A DNA stretch of 51,926 nt, taken from NCBI RefSeq assembly GCF_001039355.2, contig NW_019775571.1, positions 263,782 to 315,707 of the forward strand. The letters run 5' to 3'. Source of the stretch: Lingula anatina (lineage: Eukaryota > Brachiopoda > Lingulata > Lingulida > Lingulidae). Shown here piece after piece: positions 47,642 through 51,926 of the stretch. Made by a program: the position numbers and the translations under genes. Numbering within the stretch: the first letter of the stretch is position 1; each line of letters opens with the position of its first letter. The notes under the pieces are model-generated. The model saw nothing but the letters and a program-made list of their open reading frames with translations. It had not been told where the DNA came from and searched no databases.

Positions 47642-50600
47642 CGACTGACCATTTTTATTACAGGTAGAGAAATCCAAGTCCCCCAAACTGTCATCAGACA
47701 AACAAGCTGCAACAAAAGCCAGCTTATTAAAAGTGGGAGAGAATATATGGTTTACGGCAGCAACCTCGGCAGATGGAACCCCTGAAGCCCTAACAGAAAA
47801 CGACTTTCCTCCTTTGGCCAAATATGATCCATCATATGAATTGAAAGAGACTGGCGGTATAAGGAAACCCCCTAAATCGATGAGGAAACGTGCAAACGGA
47901 AAAAAACCAATAGTATTAGTGAGGACGTCCCTTCCCAATTACAAATTCATGACAGAAAATTCGGAGGGATCGCCTTTTGAGAGATCGGCATCAAAAGTTA
48001 AAGCTGTGGCCGACAGTGAGCAACAAAAGTCTTTCCATCCGGCACTTTCCCCTGTGGCAACCAAACCCGAATGCAATGTCAGAGACTACGTCAATCAAAA
48101 TGCGAAGAAAGAAGACCTGGGCCAAGTTCCTTGCATCAAAAATAGTACATCTTTGGCCTCTGAACAATTGAAGATTGAACCCACTTTGCCGGAAACTGAG
48201 GTAAGCGTTTCAAGAAATGACATCCAACTTTTCCCTTAAGCACCTTTGGCTGTTCTGTTGTAAGCAATGGATTTGATTTCATGAGTTATAATATCGGTAT
48301 CAGTAACATTTTTAGTTTTTCTTTAGAAATCCATGGCTGAAGACGTGCGTTATAACTTACCTTTAGCTTGATTCATTAATAATATTTCAGTTATTAACAA
48401 TACTTGTGCGGTTAATCAGTAATAAACCAATATCATTTGTTAAGGCGTGATGATATTCATTTTGTCCATTGCTAGTTTTCGTTTTTTTTTTTAACCGTGT
48501 TGTAAACTTGATCATTAATAAGCCACTGTCAATCATTCATAAGGCTAGGAACACCAAAAGCGTTATGGAAATACCTGTACCCAAACAGTTAAGTGAACCA
48601 GGCGTCGCCAAGGCCAGCATTATCACTGTTGACCAAGAAGAAAAGGTCAAAAGAAGCACGAATGACGGAAAAAACGAAGCGGATAGTGTTAATCAAAAAA
48701 CGGAGAAAGTGGGGCGAGTAACGAATAAAATTCCATGCACGTCGGAACAAATGAAGATTGAAGCCACTTTGCTGGAAACTGAGGTAAACAATTAACGAGA
48801 CATACACTTTTTCTTTGGGTTATAACCAATCGGTTCTGGTGTTCGTTTAACCAGCTTTGTGATATTCGCATCTTTTATTATTAGTGGTACAATACATTTC
48901 TTGGGTCATAAATACATACACTCTTATAAGTACCTTTTCACAAGGTTTTCCTTTAAAATTTTATGATTGAACCTTATAATGTTCTTTGGTTCTTAAATAC
49001 ATTTTCATCCTTTTCCAAAATTTGTTATTTACTTGATCATTAATGACACGATTTCAATTTGTTAATATAGGTTAAGAAACCCCAGAGCTGTTTACAATTA
49101 TCTGAATTAGAACCGTCAATAGAGCTAGTCGCCTCCTCGACCGAAAAAGTTACGGTTGAAGACAAAACACAGTTTGGTAGCAGCACGAGAAATGACGGGA
49201 AAAAAGAAACGTCACAAACCCAAAGTAAGACCCCGCGTCGTTCGAATTCTCCTATAGACGTCGATCCAAGCATTATTTTGCTAAGACGGAGTTTAGAAGA
49301 AAAACCACTTGTCTCTCCAGAAAATCTCATCTCCTTGAGCAGCTTAGATTTGGGAGATCCAAGCATTTTACTGATTGGACCTGTATTAAAAGAACGGGCA
49401 TCAGAAGGGGAGAGAGAACAAAATGTTGGGAACCACGGCGTTCCGATGGTTGAACCTTTCAACAGAGAAGCGCGTGTTAAAACCATCCCGACAAAAAGGG
49501 GGAAAACCCTGCAGGTACGACATTTAATGAATCTGAAAAGCTATTGAAAATTGTAAACAATCACAAATCCTTTTATTAAAAATTATTTTAAATGGGGCCA
49601 TTTTAATGAACTGAATGAGATAGACGGAGTTCTGGTTAAGGTAAAAGGCTCAGTGACATGGTATATTTCGATCAAATGTACCATATGCCTCCCTCATGTT
49701 AAGAGAACAACTGACGTAAGATGTTTGGAATATGTGAATACAATCAAGTGTCTTTTTTATCATAGGAGAAGAAAGCCGAGCCACAAAATCAACAAATGGG
49801 AAAACAAGGTGAAAGCAAAGGAAGCTTATTGAAAATAAGAGAAAAAGCACAGAGAAATGCAGGGGTACGAAACCAAAGTGTTAAAAAGCCATATATCCCG
49901 GTGGTTGAACACGTCAGCAGGGAAAATATTAAATCCTTCTCGAAGAGGGTGAAGATACAGGTAGGACTACGCCATAAATGGAATATCCTTACTCTAGATT
50001 TGTTTTGAACCTTTTCTGATTTGTTGGCCCTTGCAATTTTATCATAATATTAAACATAGCCTTCATCGATTTGTGTTATTAATCTACTGTCATTCTTGTT
50101 ATAGGCAGAGAAATGTTTTAACCTGGTGTCAGAAAAACAAGCTATGACCGAACATGAAGCACAAAGATCAGGATGCATGATGAAGCCAACAGTTAGCAAG
50201 CAAGGCGTTCTGGCAGACGGAAATCCTCCAATGGAAAATGGGCATAACGATGTTACTGGACCACGATCGAAAAGGAGAGTCCACACTCCATTTTTCAATC
50301 ACGCAGGCAGCGAGCTTAGCGTAAATGATTTGGCCATAAAGCAGATCAAGATCGAACCCTCTGTGCTGCATACTGGGGTTAATTCAGAGGTCGACATAAG
50401 AGATATGAGCCCCAATCGAAAGGAGGAAAAAAATAAAGCAACGCTGGAGCGTCAAGATTTAGAAGCATGTATTAATGGAGGAGCAAAAATGACCAAACCG
50501 GAGGAAGATTTAACAAAGGATAAAAGGGACGCTCATGTACAGAGAGTGACACCTTTGCCAGAGAAAGATCAGATAGAATCGACGTCAATCCAGAAAGCAT

Positions 50601-51574
50601 GCTCCTCTTTCACTATACGCGAACGATGTTTGGAGGACTTTAGTACATGGTACAGCGATTTATATCTAACAGGGGGACATCTAGAACTCATCTATATGAA
50701 AAAGTTCTACGAGTACCAGGAAATGAAGTCTCGGCGTGATAAACTCTTATGTATATTCCATAACAGCCTGAAACATTTCAAAACTTTCGCCTGTTTAGCT
50801 GAAATGAGAGTTGGGAATAAACACAGTGATGGAGATTCAGAATGTTTAAAGACTGCTAAAACAGTTAGAGAAAAATGGAAGAGAGCAGCTTTTCGAGCGC
50901 GACATGTCGCTTTGCGAGAACTTGCTTTAATCTGGGACAAAGCAGATTTTACTGAAACTTCAATTAGTCGTGTTCCCTCTCTCTCTTCGGTTACTTGCTC
51001 GTCCATTGCCCCAGAAGAGCAAATGTTGGACAGGCAGACGTCTGACGCCTTAGACATAGGGACAAAACGATACATAAGTCGACAGCAAGACGCTGCTCTT
51101 CGTGATTCCGAGGAATACAACAAGAAGGCATACTTTCTCAGTAATATGAAGCTCTATAAGTTCGTCAACTTCTTCCAAAGACAGTATATTTTAGAGAATA
51201 ATTACAACGTGGCTGACTTAAATTATTCAGACTGGGATATAATCATCAAATGTCAGCAAGTACACGAAAGGAAGATAAGAAGTTCAAAAATTGAAGGCGG
51301 TGTTTCTCCCGGAAAGGAGCGTAAACGCCAAACAACCTGTCAGGAAAAGAAGGCGCCCACTTTGCAAAAAGACCCCACCCCTGAACAGAGAAATATAGAT
51401 TTAATCCACGCACAAACTTCTGTTGAAACAACACCGTTGCCTTCAAGTGAGAGTGACAATTGTAATGGAAATGAAGCAACCGGACAACAGATTAATACAA
51501 TAAAGCAAAAGAAGGGGAGAAAGAAAGCTGTTGTTCTTTTAAGTACGTGCAGTCTTCCACGTTATAATTTGTGA
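37910..51574 (+). CDS. Novel single-pass membrane protein built from tandemly duplicated exons
   Basis: I recognise no family. Model exons: A 37910-38066, B 38832-38864, C 39111-39178, D 39481-39594, E 39755-39820, F 40127-40240, G 40388-40453, H 40730-40843, I 41188-41574, J 41754-41924, K1 42153-42725, (L1 43064-43326, broken), K2 43656-44195, L2 44439-44699, O2 44976-45407, K3 45670-46179, L3 46324-46584, O3 46881-47321, K4 47664-48200, L4 48544-48783, O4 49071-49514, V 49766-49960, W 50105-51574. Without L1 this is about 2,397 aa. A-B-C join in phase, and every later junction is phase 0. The ATG has an in-frame TAA two codons upstream. Exon A ends in a TM helix (HIMMVCFAMGLLLACFFAFV). B-C are strongly basic, predicting a cytoplasmic or nuclear-facing C-terminus. 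The rest is hydrophilic, Lys/Glu/Ser-rich and probably largely disordered. W carries a unique, probably helical region and ends KKAVVLLSTCSLPRYNL. No transcript evidence is available. Confidence 0.75.
39481..39820 (+). repeat. Small exon pair D-E (unit 1)
   Basis: D is 114 nt (38 aa, starts PHVHVARTRKLKDMKV). E is 66 nt (22 aa, core EEWQNQRVIAIRE). The pair is duplicated downstream at F-G, and D again at H, with identical exon lengths and related introns (for example TTATTTCACTGTAG before E, ATTCTTTCACTGTAG before G). Confidence 0.85.
40127..40453 (+). repeat. Small exon pair F-G (unit 2)
   Basis: F (114 nt, PHVHVEQLRKLRDQEVTRS) and G (66 nt, core QEWQNSRVVVIRK) are the second copy of D-E. 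The start-to-start spacing from D to F is 646 bp. Confidence 0.85.
40730..40843 (+). repeat. Small exon H (third D-type copy)
   Basis: 114 nt, PHVQVEQLRKFGDLEVTRS, very close to F. The intron after it begins like those of units 1-2, but the expected E-type exon is missing: similarity stops near 40992 at ATTCTTTC. The next exon, I, starts with an E-like stretch (VNNLIVQHTKEPITARVVVQ). Confidence 0.85.
42153..43326 (+). repeat. Cassette 1: K1-L1, O exon missing
   Basis: K1 (573 nt) contains GNGKKPTILMRTSSLPKYKF. L1 follows. The O-type exon present in the other three cassettes is absent. The sequence just before K2 still carries the pre-O intron motif CTTGTTATTTACTTGATCATTAATGA (43574-43599), joined directly to the pre-K intron motif. 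Confidence 0.85.
43064..43326 (+). pseudogene. Broken L1 exon (frameshift)
   Basis: 263 nt, against 261 in L2 and L3 and 240 in L4, so it is the only cassette exon not divisible by three. Compared with L3, one base is missing in the ATGAAAAAACTG stretch (about 43087-43098). In the frame set by K1 it reads into TAA after about 15 codons. The rest of the block is still recognisable in another frame (for example IPFIQKRSSLTTKQIKIE). The acceptor and donor look intact. Skipping it joins K1 to K2 in frame. Alternatively the missing base is a sequencing error in an A run. Confidence 0.75.
43656..45407 (+). repeat. Cassette 2: K2-L2-O2
   Basis: K2 540 nt (TENDFPPLAKYD, GNGKKPIVLVRTSLPNYKF), L2 261 nt (IPKTKQVREPGVVKASVVTV) and O2 432 nt (IDPSIILLRQSF, IDPSILLMGPVS, VPVVEHLNREK). 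The start of K2 to the start of K3 is 2,014 bp. Introns are duplicated together with the exons. Confidence 0.85.
45670..47321 (+). repeat. Cassette 3: K3-L3-O3
   Basis: K3 510 nt, L3 261 nt, O3 441 nt. K3 to K4 spacing is 1,994 bp. K3 keeps the ENDFPPLAKYD and GNGKKPIVLVRTSLPNYKF motifs and ends QLKIEPILPETE. O3 has the paired DPSIILLRRSF / DSSILLLGPV motif. Confidence 0.85.
47585..47637. repeat. (AT)n microsatellite
   Basis: About 26 AT units in the intron just before K4. It replaces part of the otherwise conserved pre-K intron sequence ATGTTTGGAATATGTATA seen before K1 and K2. Confidence 0.95.
47664..49514 (+). repeat. Cassette 4: K4-L4-O4
   Basis: K4 537 nt, L4 240 nt (a 21-nt in-frame shortening that loses the CIQKR stretch) and O4 444 nt. 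O4 is followed by V, a relative of exon J, repeating the order I-J seen at the left edge of the array. Confidence 0.85.
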
Positions 51575-51926
51575 ACTACAGACTTTATCCTGCTAAAATC
51601 TTACTCATTATTAACTATGTAGGACATTTTGTGTGTCTGTGAGTGAGTGTGTGTTAATTATCAGTTTTGAGAGCAAAGTTACTCATAAAAAAAAAATCTG
51701 CATAAGAGAACGACATAATATTTTCACTGAACACAGTGGCAGGAATTTTTAATGTAATGACAGTCATGCCGTTTTCCTTATCTACATCTCAGTTTATTAA
51801 GTTCTGTTCCCATTGACAGTTTTCAATTATTTATCTATAATATTTAACTATATATTTTTTGTAAAATATTACTACTGATCTACCTAATGTATTGAAATAT
51901 GATTATTTGACTTATTACTTGTTTAA
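51575..51926. other. 3' flank/UTR of the repeat-exon gene
   Basis: AT-rich sequence after the TGA at 51572-51574. I see no AATAAA within the remaining window, so the poly(A) site may use a variant signal or lie beyond it. Confidence 0.35.

Noticed and set aside
45125-49486. Minus-strand open frames of 80-150 codons opposite the cassette exons
   Set aside because: They are shadows of the plus-strand exons, recur with each cassette and lack their own splice logic.
39481-49514. Regularly spaced repeats as a CRISPR-like or satellite array
   Set aside because: The repeats are exons with splice sites and conserved reading frames, spaced 0.6-2 kb apart, in a eukaryotic genome.

Overview
Eukaryotic nuclear DNA from an invertebrate animal: AT-rich, short GT-AG-bounded exons in long introns, microsatellites, SINE/MITE/LINE insertions and scaffold gaps (a run of N at 6642-6819, single N at 24413 and 31696). 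The gene content (animal-type PDHA1 and SMARCAD1, WSC plus CCP receptor modules, a TDP-43-like exon closest in my judgement to molluscan forms) suggests a marine lophotrochozoan, probably a mollusc. The taxon is an inference. I saw no bacterial operons, CRISPR array, rRNA or functional tRNA.

Layout, left to right. (1) 0.9-4.7 kb, minus strand: four exon-like blocks of an unidentified gene, lying head-to-head with PDHA1. (2) 5.4-15.75 kb, plus strand: a complete nine-exon pyruvate dehydrogenase E1 alpha gene (394 aa). Its first intron carries two copies of a tRNA-headed SINE with (TA)n tails and an assembly gap. Its fourth intron hosts a complete antisense gene (9806-13383) for a 535-aa single-pass receptor: signal peptide, WSC, CCP/sushi-like module, WSC, linker, TM, tyrosine-rich tail. 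(3) 17.2-28.4 kb, minus strand, convergent with PDHA1: a complete SMARCAD1-type CUE-CUE-SNF2 chromatin remodeller, 1029 aa once one copy of a 1,873-bp direct duplication is removed. That duplication sits at a single N, repeats four exons and would break the frame, so it looks like unmerged contig overlap. Two MITE copies lie in its introns, one split by a LINE fragment. (4) 28.4-37.9 kb: mostly unassigned, with relics: a frameshifted TDP-43 (TARDBP) RRM exon with its splice sites, a TATA-type promoter candidate, a 52-bp tandem repeat and three copies of one exon-like block. (5) 37.9-51.6 kb, plus strand: the most interesting part, a gene of about 23 coding exons that I cannot assign to any family. 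It encodes a short N-terminus, one membrane segment, a basic stretch, and then about 2.2 thousand residues built from repeatedly duplicated phase-0 exons, ending in a 489-codon terminal exon.

The PDHA1 product works in the mitochondrial pyruvate dehydrogenase complex and the SMARCAD1 product in nuclear chromatin. Their adjacency implies no shared pathway. The array gene appears to evolve by unequal exchange of exon cassettes whose lengths keep the frame. One cassette exon is broken by a frameshift and one cassette has lost an exon.
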